A stretch of 64,000 nt of DNA, taken from contig NZ_JAQTLH010000006.1 in NCBI RefSeq assembly GCF_028714975.1, positions 61,534 to 125,533 of the forward strand, written 5' to 3'. The notes under the pieces are model-generated. The model had not been told where the DNA came from and made no database searches. It was given only the letters and a program-made list of their open reading frames with translations. A program made the position numbers and the translations under genes. The stretch is from Sulfurimonas sp. (GTDB lineage: Bacteria; Campylobacterota; Campylobacteria; Campylobacterales; Sulfurimonadaceae). Shown piece by piece: positions 20,540-29,442 of the stretch (position 1 is its first letter; every line of letters begins with the position of its first letter).

Positions 20540-21937
20540 ATGGAACCTCTTAGCATCATAAGCATAGTCGCTATCTCAAGCGTTGCTTTAGGTTTGATAT
20601 ATTGGCTTAAAAAAAGTTTGGAAGCAGGCGATGCGATGCGTCAAGAGGTTGGGGCGTTGCCTTTTTTACATCGGCAGATAAGCGAGCTAAAAGAGAATAT
20701 CTCGACACTTAATCAAGAGCTTTTAAAAAAAAATGAGACGATGGAGACACTTAGGGAAAATTATGCACTCATAAGAGAAAAAAATTCCGAACTTCAAGCA
20801 AACCTATATGCACAGCAAGAAAATAATATAAAACTGCAAACGGAGTTTAACGAGCAGGGCAAGAAACTAGAACTTAAACTTAATGAAATCATGCAAAACT
20901 CTCTTGAAGGCAAACTCAAAAAGTTTGATGAAACTTCCCTAAAATCGCTAGATACCATCTTAAAACCGTTTAAGGAAAATATCGACTCTTTTAAGAAAAA
21001 GATTGAAGAAGCAGAAATTAGCAGCGTGAAAAAATTTGCCGAACTCTCCAAAGAGATAGAACAGGTGACAAAAGCAGGTATGAATATCAGCCAAGAGGCG
21101 CAAAATCTCACAACTGCTCTCAAGGGCAAAAAGCAGACTCAAGGGAGTTGGGGTGAGATGATACTTGAGAGCGTTTTGGAGTATTCGGGTCTTTTAAAAA
21201 ATGTTCACTATCAAACTCAGGAGAGTTACAAAGACGAGCAGGGCAAAACCAAACGACCTGATGTTATTATCAAACTCCCGCAAGAAAGAACCATGATAAT
21301 CGACTCAAAAGTCTCTTTAGTTGATTATGACAACTATATCAGAGCGCAGAGTGATGAAGAGCGCGTTATTGCCGTTGAGGGTATTATAACCGCTTTTAAA
21401 AATCATATAGATATACTTGACTCAAAAGATTATGCACACTATAAGATAGGAACTCTGCAATATGTCTTTATGTTTATCCCGATTGAGGGAGCGTTTGCAT
21501 TAGCCGTTCAAAAAGATCCGACCCTTTACGAATATGCACTTAAAAAACATATAGCCATCGTAAATCCCTCCACTCTTATCGTCTCTTTGCGAACCATATA
21601 TCTTTACTGGCAGAGTGAAAAATCAAACTCTCTGAGCATCAAACTCTTTGATGAAGCGGGAAAACTTTACGATAAAATGGTCGGTTTTGCGGATAATTTT
21701 CATAGAATGGGAAGCCAGATAAAGACGCTAAGTTCAACTTACGAAAATTCCCAAAAGCAGCTAAGCGAGGGAAGCGGTAACATACTAGGAAGAGTTGAAA
21801 ACTTAAAAAAACTCGGTGCAAGAGCTTCAAAAACACTTAAAGACTCAAAAATAGAGTTTAGCGAGTTTGACGAAGAGAACCTTGATATTTTCGTAGCAGA
21901 TGATGAGATTGAACTTTTAGAAGAGCAAAAGCATTGA
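20540..21937 (+). CDS. rmuC: DNA recombination protein RmuC
   Basis: TM + coiled coil + RmuC core (QGSWGEMILESVLEYSGL, RPDVIIKLPQERTMIIDSKVSL). Confidence 0.93.
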   Translation: MEPLSIISIVAISSVALGLIYWLKKSLEAGDAMRQEVGALPFLHRQISELKENISTLNQELLKKNETMETLRENYALIREKNSELQANLYAQQENNIKLQTEFNEQGKKLELKLNEIMQNSLEGKLKKFDETSLKSLDTILKPFKENIDSFKKKIEEAEISSVKKFAELSKEIEQVTKAGMNISQEAQNLTTALKGKKQTQGSWGEMILESVLEYSGLLKNVHYQTQESYKDEQGKTKRPDVIIKLPQERTMIIDSKVSLVDYDNYIRAQSDEERVIAVEGIITAFKNHIDILDSKDYAHYKIGTLQYVFMFIPIEGAFALAVQKDPTLYEYALKKHIAIVNPSTLIVSLRTIYLYWQSEKSNSLSIKLFDEAGKLYDKMVGFADNFHRMGSQIKTLSSTYENSQKQLSEGSGNILGRVENLKKLGARASKTLKDSKIEFSEFDEENLDIFVADDEIELLEEQKH

Positions 21938-21950
21938 AAAATAATCTTAA

Positions 21951-21978
21951 TTAGTATATACTTCTAAATATATACTAA
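21951..21978 (+). promoter_or_regulatory. Putative VapB operator
   Basis: Perfect 10-bp inverted repeat TTAGTATATA-8 nt-TATATACTAA, 21 bp upstream of the vapB start. Confidence 0.6.
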
Positions 21979-21999
21979 ATTGAAGTTAAGGAATAAAAA

Positions 22000-22239
22000 A
22001 TGACGGCAGTTGCAAAAATATTTAAAAATGGTCAAAGTCAAGCTGTTAGATTGCCTAAAGAGTTTAGATTTGAGAATCAAGAAGAGCTTTTTGTAAAAAA
22101 AGTTGAAGATGGAATTATTTTATTGCCTACTAATGATAAATCGGTGTGGGATCATATGTTTGATAAACTAGATGAATTTTCGGATGATTTCATGCAAATA
22201 AGAGTACAACCTATTCAAAATAGAGAGGAACTATTTTGA
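22000..22239 (+). CDS. vapB: VapB-type (AbrB/SpoVT-fold) antitoxin
   Basis: TAVAKIFKNGQSQAVRLPKEFRF; overlaps PIN toxin gene. Confidence 0.9.
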   Translation: MTAVAKIFKNGQSQAVRLPKEFRFENQEELFVKKVEDGIILLPTNDKSVWDHMFDKLDEFSDDFMQIRVQPIQNREELF

Positions 22240-22640
22240 ATAAAAAATTAATGCTTGATACAAATATATGTATTTATATCATAAAAAATAGACCACAAAC
22301 TGTAAGAGAAAAATTAAAAGAGTTTGATGTCGGTGATTTGGCAATATCATCAGTAACGGTATCTGAACTTTATTATGGAGCTTATAAAAGTTTACATATA
22401 GAAAAAAATCTTCTAGCGTTAGAGCATTTTTTAAGACCATTTAATATTGTTGATTATGATACAAAGGCTTCTATAGAATATGGAAGAATAAGAGCTACTT
22501 TGGAAAAATCCGGCAACATTATCGGTGGACTTGATATGATGATAGCAGCTCATGCATTATCGAATAAAATGATTTTAGTTACAAACAATACAAAAGAGTT
22601 TGAAAGAGTTGAAAATCTTAAGATAGCAAATTGGGTTTAA
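22236..22640 (+). CDS. vapC: VapC PIN-domain toxin
   Basis: LMLDTNICIYIIKNRP, VSELYYGA, GGLDMMIAAHAL. Confidence 0.92.
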   Translation: MNKKLMLDTNICIYIIKNRPQTVREKLKEFDVGDLAISSVTVSELYYGAYKSLHIEKNLLALEHFLRPFNIVDYDTKASIEYGRIRATLEKSGNIIGGLDMMIAAHALSNKMILVTNNTKEFERVENLKIANWV

Positions 22641-22706
22641 AATAGAAAAAATGGAACTATGTTATTTAAATTGCTTTAAAAGATGCTAAAAAATGGAAAA
22701 ATAGTG

Positions 22707-23105
22707 ATGAAAATAAGAGTCTATTACGAAGATACTGATGCAGGCGGGATAGTTTATCACTCAAATTATCTAAATTTTTGCGAGAGAGCTAGAAGTGAAC
22801 TGTTTTTCAAAAAAGGGCTTTCGCCGGTTTTAAAAAACGGTCACTTTGTAGCAAAAAAAATAGAAGCCGATTATATCGCTAGTGCAAAGTTGGGTGACGA
22901 GTTGTATATAAAAACAGAGCTAGTCGGTATGAGGGCGGCTTCATTTGAGCTTTTGCAAACTATTTTCAAGGATGAGGGTGCGTCTTTGGGGCACAAGAAG
23001 ATATTTGAGTTAAAAATATTGCTTGTTTATACCACTTTTGACGGAAGACCTCAAAAAATTGCGCAGGATATCAAAGAGCTTCTTTCTCTACTCTTCATCG
23101 CTTAG
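22707..23105 (+). CDS. ybgC: YbgC/YbaW-type acyl-CoA thioesterase
   Basis: IRVYYEDTDAGGIVYHSNYLNFCERAR hotdog motif; start set at internal Met preceding KIRVYYEDTD. Confidence 0.9.
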   Translation: MKIRVYYEDTDAGGIVYHSNYLNFCERARSELFFKKGLSPVLKNGHFVAKKIEADYIASAKLGDELYIKTELVGMRAASFELLQTIFKDEGASLGHKKIFELKILLVYTTFDGRPQKIAQDIKELLSLLFIA

Positions 23106-24428
23106 TCCGTATGGGACAAAGCTGGAGAGAGAAGGTTTTGTTAACACTATCGGATATATCATCTGGTTATTTTGCATCTCTATACTATACTCTCTATTTT
23201 CGCCGCTTATAAGGTGAGTAAAATAGTCTACGCCGACAGTTGTCGTATAGTTAATCCAGTCATAAACTATATCGTTTGATAAAAAGGAGTTTATCTCTAT
23301 AAGAACATCTTTATTTTGGGTAATCGAATTTGCTATTATCATCTTTTTTCTATCTTGGTACTGCGTCATAGAGAGCAGTAGCGGGTTATAGTTTGTTTGG
23401 GTTGATAAAACATTCATTATATTCGTATCATAAAGCGTCAGCTGAGATATGATCATTCCGCTTTTTACTATCGGCGTATTTATAAAAAACGACCCACCGT
23501 TTATTTTTGAATTGTCATTTATCTGACTCTCTAAATTCGTTATCTTCTGAGGGATAGAATATTTTATGACGGTTGGATTTCTGACCTCTGAATTTTTAGT
23601 TTTAAATGCAGACTCCTGATAGCTAGAGAGTTGTTTGCCTATTTCAGATTCGTCATAAAATATAACAAGCGGTGATGTTGATTTGCTTAGAAGCAGATCG
23701 CTCTGGGCACGATAGTCAATTCCGCCGTAGTAGAAAAATTTAGAGTTTGAATGAGTGTCCTTTTTGTTGATGGTAGGGAAAAATATATTGATTTGAGGAT
23801 TTATTTGTGAGACTACGCTCTCACCCTCTTGAGTTAACGGAGCTATAATATAATTGAAACCGTCCTCTTGAATTTTTTTAAGTGCACTAGATATCTCTTT
23901 GCTGCTTTCATCTTCTATTTTATAGCTTTTTAGCTCAAAAGGGTATTTTTTCGACATTAAATATGCAAATGAAGCGTTTGTCGTAGATGCTGCATATCTG
24001 GTGATTTTTTTATACGGCAGAAGTAGGGCGATACGAATTTTATCTTTAGAAGCAATTTTAGAAGTAGCTTGATAAGTGGCTTCATAAGTCGCTTCGGAAG
24101 CTGTTTGAGAAGCTGTTTGAGAAGCTGTTTGAGAAGCTGTTTGTGGCACAACTTGTGCAGTGGCAGTTTGTTTTACATTAAACATAGCCAAATACTTCTC
24201 TTTTACTTTTCCAATTTCTACATCTTGAAACTTAGTACCGGTATTGGATAAAAAAGAGAATAAAAAACCCTCTTTAAGATATTTTTGCATGCATTTTTCA
24301 TTACACGCATAAGGGTCTAAATTGAGTACGGCTATCTTTGGTAGCGGTACGCTTGAAATCAAATAACTCTTTGCAAATAAAGAAATCGGAAATAGCAGTG
24401 CTAAAAAATATAGTTTTTTCATATACAA
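23088..24428 (-). CDS. Secreted, periplasmic binding-fold-like protein with QTAS repeat
   Basis: N-terminal signal peptide; IRIALLLPYKKITRYA and FYDESEIGKQLSSYQESAF resemble type-1 periplasmic-binding/LpoA-like folds. Confidence 0.5.
   Translation of the reverse strand: MYMKKLYFLALLFPISLFAKSYLISSVPLPKIAVLNLDPYACNEKCMQKYLKEGFLFSFLSNTGTKFQDVEIGKVKEKYLAMFNVKQTATAQVVPQTASQTASQTASQTASEATYEATYQATSKIASKDKIRIALLLPYKKITRYAASTTNASFAYLMSKKYPFELKSYKIEDESSKEISSALKKIQEDGFNYIIAPLTQEGESVVSQINPQINIFFPTINKKDTHSNSKFFYYGGIDYRAQSDLLLSKSTSPLVIFYDESEIGKQLSSYQESAFKTKNSEVRNPTVIKYSIPQKITNLESQINDNSKINGGSFFINTPIVKSGMIISQLTLYDTNIMNVLSTQTNYNPLLLSMTQYQDRKKMIIANSITQNKDVLIEINSFLSNDIVYDWINYTTTVGVDYFTHLISGENREYSIEMQNNQMIYPIVLTKPSLSSFVPYGLSDEE
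24097..24144 (-). repeat. 12-bp tandem repeat (4 units) encoding QTAS tetrapeptides
   Basis: GAAGCTGTTTGA x3 plus GAAGCTGTTTGT; degenerate units continue on the 24061-24096 side (SEATYEATYQATS). Confidence 0.95.
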
Positions 24429-25075
24429 CTCTTTATGGTTTTTAAATCATTAAATGTTACTTTCTTGTCATCTGGATTTCTAAGCAGATGATTTGGGTGA
24501 TAAATCGGAATCAGCTTATAATCTTCAAAGTAAACGACATGTCCTCTTACGCTTTGAAAATTTTCATTTTCTGATGTAACTTTAGCATAAGCTTCTTTAC
24601 CTAAGGTAACAACTACTTTTGGTTTTATAAATTCTATTTGTGAAAATAGATAATTTTTGCATGAATCCCACTCTGAACTTGACGGTGTGTTCGAGTTTAA
24701 AGGTTTGCACTTAACTGCATGCGTAAAATATACATCTTGAACTTTTAAACCTAAAACATTCTCTATCATATCTTTTAGCATTTCACCGCTTCTACCGCAA
24801 TAGTAGGAGTTTGTACTATCTTCGCTTAGCGAAACGGTGTAGTCGATTATCATGACATCTGCATTTGGATTTCCGTAACCGCTCATACTCTGAGACCTTG
24901 ATTTGCTAAGGTCGCACAGATGGCATGTGGATATATCTCTTTTTATTTCATCAAGATTATGAGGCTTTTCATTTGAACTTTTTTGATTTACTAAGAACGA
25001 ATCACTATATTCAAAACCGAGAGCTTTTAATCTATAGAGGTTTTGAAGAAGAAGCAGGTTCTGAAAAGAGTCCAA
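24419..25075 (-). CDS. Family 4/5 uracil-DNA glycosylase
   Basis: CHLCDLSKSRSQSMSGYGNPNADVMIID, CGRSGEMLKDMI, IPIYHPNHLLRNP; TTG start at 25075 with AAGG 6 nt upstream preferred over ORF-track start 25162. Confidence 0.85.
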   Translation of the reverse strand: MDSFQNLLLLQNLYRLKALGFEYSDSFLVNQKSSNEKPHNLDEIKRDISTCHLCDLSKSRSQSMSGYGNPNADVMIIDYTVSLSEDSTNSYYCGRSGEMLKDMIENVLGLKVQDVYFTHAVKCKPLNSNTPSSSEWDSCKNYLFSQIEFIKPKVVVTLGKEAYAKVTSENENFQSVRGHVVYFEDYKLIPIYHPNHLLRNPDDKKVTFNDLKTIKSCI

Positions 25076-25111
25076 TTGTAACCTTAATTGAGTTGAAATA
25101 GTGATGAGAGT

Positions 25112-25128
25112 ATATTTAAAGTGTGGTT
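25112..25128 (+). repeat. attL core direct repeat
   Basis: ATATTTAAAGTGTGGTT, identical to 33967-33983. Confidence 0.85.
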
Positions 25129-25232
25129 GATTTCGGCTTAAAGTTTTGCAGTAACTTTGCAATAAAATAAGGAAAATAGCACCTCTATAAATCTGTTTTC
25201 TTAGTTATTTTGCAGTCTTTTTGCACAAAAGT

Positions 25233-25249
25233 GGTACAAAAACGGTACA
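25233..25249 (+). repeat. Putative integrase/Xis arm-type site, left
   Basis: GGTACAAAAACGGTACA, identical to 33917-33933; contains GGTACA twice at 11-bp spacing. Confidence 0.6.
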
Positions 25250-25690
25250 GTAGATTTTTGATTATTACATATTTTATGCACATTTAATATATTCATTTAT
25301 CTTCTATCCATATTATTAATTAGAGAGGTAATATCTACTTTTTGTATGGTTGATTCTTGTTCTTTTTGGCTCTGAATACTGGAAATTCTAAAACGACTTA
25401 ATAAAAACTATGAAAGACTAAAAAAACGAGAACTCTACAACCATATCAAAATATTTTAAGTTCTTCATAAATAGTTTGTTTTTAGGCACAGTATGGACAT
25501 ATTTTTATACTAATGTATAATGTTTTCATTAAATATATATAATTAAGTTAACTGATTCTATAATCTAACAATTATCACATTAAAATAACATCAATGATTC
25601 TCATATTCATTAGATTATTTATTATTTGGAAGTGTCGTTTGCTTAACTTCAAACCATATTTATAGTGTTTATTTAAAAGGAGAGTAATGT

Positions 25691-26740
25691 ATGAGTTTTG
25701 AAATGTTAAATTATAGCGATGTAATGAAAGCTACAAAAGAACAACGAAGATACCTACTACTAGGTAATGGTTTTAGTATGTCTTATAATAGAGATAGGTT
25801 TTCTTTTACTAGTTTATTAGAAAGCGCAGTAAAAAATAAACTTATAGAAGAATCAAGTGCAGTTTATCAAATCTTTAAAGAGTTTGATACTAAAGATTTT
25901 GAAGAGGTTGTTAAACTTCTAGAAACATCAGTAAGGGTTTTAAAGAAGTATGGTGTGCTACATCGTGCTGATGAGAAAAAGATACTTGATGATTCTATTT
26001 TACTTAAAAAACATTTAGTTGAAATCATAACAAATAATCACCCAGAAAAAATAACAGAAATATCTGATGAGGAATATTTAAATAGTGCTAGTTTTATTAA
26101 TAACTTTGAAAAAATATACACTCTTAATTATGATTTGCTATTGTATTGGAGTACTATTAAACTCATGGATTTTATTATTCAAGGTAAAATCAAAAAAGGT
26201 AGATTATCTCCAACTGATGGATTTCATGAGGATGATGAGTTTGGAAAAGACTATGTTATATTTGGAAATGATAGTTCCCCGCAAGAGATATATTTTTTAC
26301 ACGGAGCACTACATATCTTTGATAAAAAAAATAAAATTATAAAAAATACATATTCTAGGACAGATATTGCTTTAAAGGAACAAACACTTGAAAATCTAAA
26401 AAATGATATTTATCCTATATTTGTTTCAGAGGGAACGAGTGAACAGAAACAAGCCAAGATTATTCATAATGCTTATTTGAATAATTGCTATAAAAGTTTA
26501 AGTTCAATAGGTGGTACAAAAGAGCCAAGCAATTTAATAATTTTTGGAACATTACTAAAGACAAATGATACTCACATTAGAGAGGCAATTTTAAAGAATA
26601 AAGTAAAAAATATTTATTTTGGTATATCATCTGAAGCAGAAAAAAACTCATTAGAAGAATTTTCTAAGAAGTTAGCAAAAGCAAGAGTGCCTAAAAAAGT
26701 ATTCTTCTATGATTACGCTACAGTAACAGTTTGGAGATAA
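25691..26740 (+). CDS. DUF4917-like (possibly SIR2-like) protein
   Basis: RRYLLLGNGFSMSYNRDRFSFTSLLE and YTLNYDLLLYW motifs. Confidence 0.6.
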   Translation: MSFEMLNYSDVMKATKEQRRYLLLGNGFSMSYNRDRFSFTSLLESAVKNKLIEESSAVYQIFKEFDTKDFEEVVKLLETSVRVLKKYGVLHRADEKKILDDSILLKKHLVEIITNNHPEKITEISDEEYLNSASFINNFEKIYTLNYDLLLYWSTIKLMDFIIQGKIKKGRLSPTDGFHEDDEFGKDYVIFGNDSSPQEIYFLHGALHIFDKKNKIIKNTYSRTDIALKEQTLENLKNDIYPIFVSEGTSEQKQAKIIHNAYLNNCYKSLSSIGGTKEPSNLIIFGTLLKTNDTHIREAILKNKVKNIYFGISSEAEKNSLEEFSKKLAKARVPKKVFFYDYATVTVWR

Positions 26741-26795
26741 TTAATATGAATATAAAAATTTTACCAGTTTATAATAGTAATTCAAGTGCTAAACT

Positions 26796-27284
26796 ATGGA
26801 AATAGATTTTAACGCAATCATCAATGGTGCTTTATCGTTTGTTGTTTTATTAATACTGAAGGCATTGCTTGACTTTAAAATTGCTCCGTTTTTTGTTAAA
26901 TATTTTTATTGGTTGCCAGTCAGGAATTATTTTAGAAGTAAACCAACTCAAATTACCGGAGATTGGGAACAATTATGGGGTTCGGCAAAAAGTGAGAACT
27001 TTCTTGAAGATATAGATAGACATAGTTATACAAATATTAAACAATTTAATTCTTATTGCTATGCTGAATTTATCTCAAAGGGAATAACATACATTATTTT
27101 TGGAAGAATAATTAATAACCATTTTGTTGGTGATTGGTATGACAAAAAAGATGATTTAGGTTATTATGGAGCTTTTCAGCTAGAAATTACTAATTCAAAT
27201 AATATGAATGGAATGTGGATAGGTCATTCAAAAGTAACTCATATAGTCAAGGGTGACAAGTGGAGTTGGAAGAAAATAGAATAA
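26796..27284 (+). CDS. Hypothetical protein: N-terminal TM + beta-rich domain
   Basis: Hydrophobic segment GALSFVVLLILKALLDF then GDWEQLW...GRIINNHFVGDWYD...MNGMWIGHSK beta-barrel-like pattern. Confidence 0.5.
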   Translation: MEIDFNAIINGALSFVVLLILKALLDFKIAPFFVKYFYWLPVRNYFRSKPTQITGDWEQLWGSAKSENFLEDIDRHSYTNIKQFNSYCYAEFISKGITYIIFGRIINNHFVGDWYDKKDDLGYYGAFQLEITNSNNMNGMWIGHSKVTHIVKGDKWSWKKIE

Positions 27285-27385
27285 TTGTCAATGTGAAAAA
27301 TAAGATTTTTTATATATTCATTATTTGAATTATAAATGAAGTATTTTAAGTTTTATTAGGTTCACTTTAGGATACAATATTTCCG

Positions 27386-27556
27386 CATTTCCTAGCTTGG
27401 CTTAAATCAGAATAGATTTTATAGCTTGTTGCCAGGTGTATAGCCTTGGTCGAATTTAATTGTACCGCATTGTTTGTAAAGCCCTTCTTTTAGAGCTTTG
27501 CAACATTCGTTACAAAGCTCTAAAAGAATGTCTTTACATCTTAAAAGTAGGAAATG
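27386..27556 (+). ncRNA. Retron msr-msd ncRNA (predicted)
   Basis: a1 CATTTCCTA (27386-27394) and a2 TAGGAAATG (27548-27556) are perfect complements; TAGC context gives candidate branching G at 27395; msd hairpin 27475-27538; followed by effector and RT. Confidence 0.82.
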
Positions 27557-27557
27557 A

Positions 27558-27579
27558 GAACAGGACTTCAATCCTGTTC
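27558..27579 (+). promoter_or_regulatory. Hairpin/inverted repeat between ncRNA and effector start
   Basis: GAACAGGA-CTTCAA-TCCTGTTC perfect 8-bp inverted repeat, 11 nt before ATG 27591. Confidence 0.6.
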
Positions 27580-27590
27580 TAAAATATTTA

Positions 27591-28496
27591 ATGTCTATTA
27601 TCTCGTATGAACAGGTTAAAGAACGTATTGAAGAACTTATCTTCATTTTTAAAGCACCAAAATCACTTAAAGAGCATTTAGAAATTGTATTTGTCTTTGG
27701 TGGAACTAGCAAAAATCTACAAGATACTACTCGCGAACAATTTTTATCTTATGCAATTTCTTGTGATACACCTTTTAAGTTTATTACAATTGAAGCTATC
27801 TATAATGATTTAAAAGAATTTAGTAATATTGGACATGGTATTACCGCAAAAAGAACAGCATTAGTAGAGTTAGAACTATATGCTATCAAACAATCTTACT
27901 CATTAGTTATTTTTCCTGAAAGTGTAGGCTCATATGCTGAATTGGGCTATTTTACAGCAATTCCTGAAACAAAAGCAAAAATTTATGTTGCTAACCATTA
28001 TGATTTTGCAAGTGCAAACTCTTATTTAAACCATATTATAGATGTCATTCATAACAATAAGGATATCAGACCATTACTCATGGATTTTAAGTCTGCAACA
28101 AAGACTACAAAATTCGAAGAACTGATTACAAATCTTACTAAAGATTACACTAATAAACATTCGTCAGTCAGACTTACAGAAAGTGAATTGTTTCCATTGT
28201 CGGTTACATATGAAATTATTAAACTACTTCCTACTTTAACATATAAACAATTGCAAATGGCAACGGAAATGATTTTAAAAGAATTTACTTCTGTATATAA
28301 AAGTAAAAATTTCACAACCATAATATCAATATTAGTAGTTTCTGATTTAATTAGAAGAGTTATACTAGAAGATTTTATCTATTTTACTCCAGTTAATAGT
28401 GAATACTCATTATTAGATATAAAGTTGACGGAACGGGAAAAAGCAAGACTGCTTTTTTTACAACTTCAATATAAAGAAGAAGGAGAAGCTGTATGA
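27591..28496 (+). CDS. Retron effector: nucleoside deoxyribosyltransferase-like N-terminus + C-terminal HTH-like region (type II-A)
   Basis: VFVFGGTSKN, SLVIFPESVGSYAELGYF motifs; position between ncRNA and RT, overlapping the RT start. Confidence 0.8.
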   Translation: MSIISYEQVKERIEELIFIFKAPKSLKEHLEIVFVFGGTSKNLQDTTREQFLSYAISCDTPFKFITIEAIYNDLKEFSNIGHGITAKRTALVELELYAIKQSYSLVIFPESVGSYAELGYFTAIPETKAKIYVANHYDFASANSYLNHIIDVIHNNKDIRPLLMDFKSATKTTKFEELITNLTKDYTNKHSSVRLTESELFPLSVTYEIIKLLPTLTYKQLQMATEMILKEFTSVYKSKNFTTIISILVVSDLIRRVILEDFIYFTPVNSEYSLLDIKLTEREKARLLFLQLQYKEEGEAV

Positions 28497-29434
28497 GCTA
28501 TTTTCAAAATGCAATAGAAAGTGAATTTTCAGAGACTTTTTCTTATTTATATAAGTTTGCATATAGTGCTTCAAGAAGATATAAAACTTATTCTATTCCA
28601 AAACGTACATCAGGTAATAGAATTATTTCTCAACCATCTAGAGAACTTAAAAGTTATCAACGGTATATAATTTCTAGTATTTTGGAACAATTTCCTATAC
28701 ATGAGTCTGTATATTCATATCAAAATAATAAGAATATTAAAAAGATGGCAACTAATCATTTAAATTCAAGGTTTCTATTACGAGTTGATTTTAGTAATTT
28801 CTTTCCGTCAATTAAAGGTGAATATCTTAGAGAATTTTTTCAAAAGAATATGCACTTCTTAGAGAATCCATTAACTGATACAGATATTACTTTAATAAAT
28901 CTTTTTGTATTTAGAAGTAATAAACTTACTATTGGTGCCCCTTCTTCTCCTATCATAAGCAATATAATATTATATGATTTAGACGAATATTTATCTAATA
29001 TATGTACAAAAAAACGAGTTACATATACTAGATATGCTGATGATTTATATTTTTCTACATCAGAGCCTAATACATTAAACGAAATATTGCAATTATTAAA
29101 AGAGTATTTAAAAGATTTTTTTATTAAATTATTGGTTAATGAAGATAAAAATATTTTTACGTCCAAAAAAAGACGACGACAAATTACAGGATTGACGCTT
29201 ACGACTAGTAATAGCATATCTATTGGAAAAAAGAAAAAAAGAGAAATCAGGACTCTAATTTATAAATATTCTACAAACAATATAGAGCTTAATGAACTTA
29301 GCTATTTAAAAGGTTATCTCCCTTATTTATATTCAATAGAACCATCCTATATAGATAATTTGAAGAGAAAATATTCGGATAAAATTATTCAAGAGCTTTT
29401 GCCATTAAAGCAAAGTAATATACCTATAAAATAA
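28493..29434 (+). CDS. Retron reverse transcriptase
   Basis: RVDFSNFFPSI, GAPSSPIISNIILYDLD, YTRYADDLYFS; QITGL near C-terminus matches the VTG region. Confidence 0.93.
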   Translation: MSYFQNAIESEFSETFSYLYKFAYSASRRYKTYSIPKRTSGNRIISQPSRELKSYQRYIISSILEQFPIHESVYSYQNNKNIKKMATNHLNSRFLLRVDFSNFFPSIKGEYLREFFQKNMHFLENPLTDTDITLINLFVFRSNKLTIGAPSSPIISNIILYDLDEYLSNICTKKRVTYTRYADDLYFSTSEPNTLNEILQLLKEYLKDFFIKLLVNEDKNIFTSKKRRRQITGLTLTTSNSISIGKKKKREIRTLIYKYSTNNIELNELSYLKGYLPYLYSIEPSYIDNLKRKYSDKIIQELLPLKQSNIPIK

Positions 29435-29442
29435 AATCTAAT

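Noticed and set aside
24097-24144. Possible CRISPR array
   Set aside because: Repeats are contiguous 12-mers with no spacers and are in frame within a CDS; no cas genes in the window.
23957-24251. Short ORFs rich in QLLKQLLK or RSCLRSCL repeats
   Set aside because: Alternative-frame translations of the 12-bp tandem repeat in the secreted-protein gene.
25655-25668. Third att-like sequence (CATATTTATAGTGT)
   Set aside because: Only a partial match to the 17-bp core in AT-rich DNA; probably chance.
27419-27712. 97-aa minus-strand ORF
   Set aside because: It overlaps the retron msd and effector start; the palindromic msd explains the open frame, so no independent coding support.
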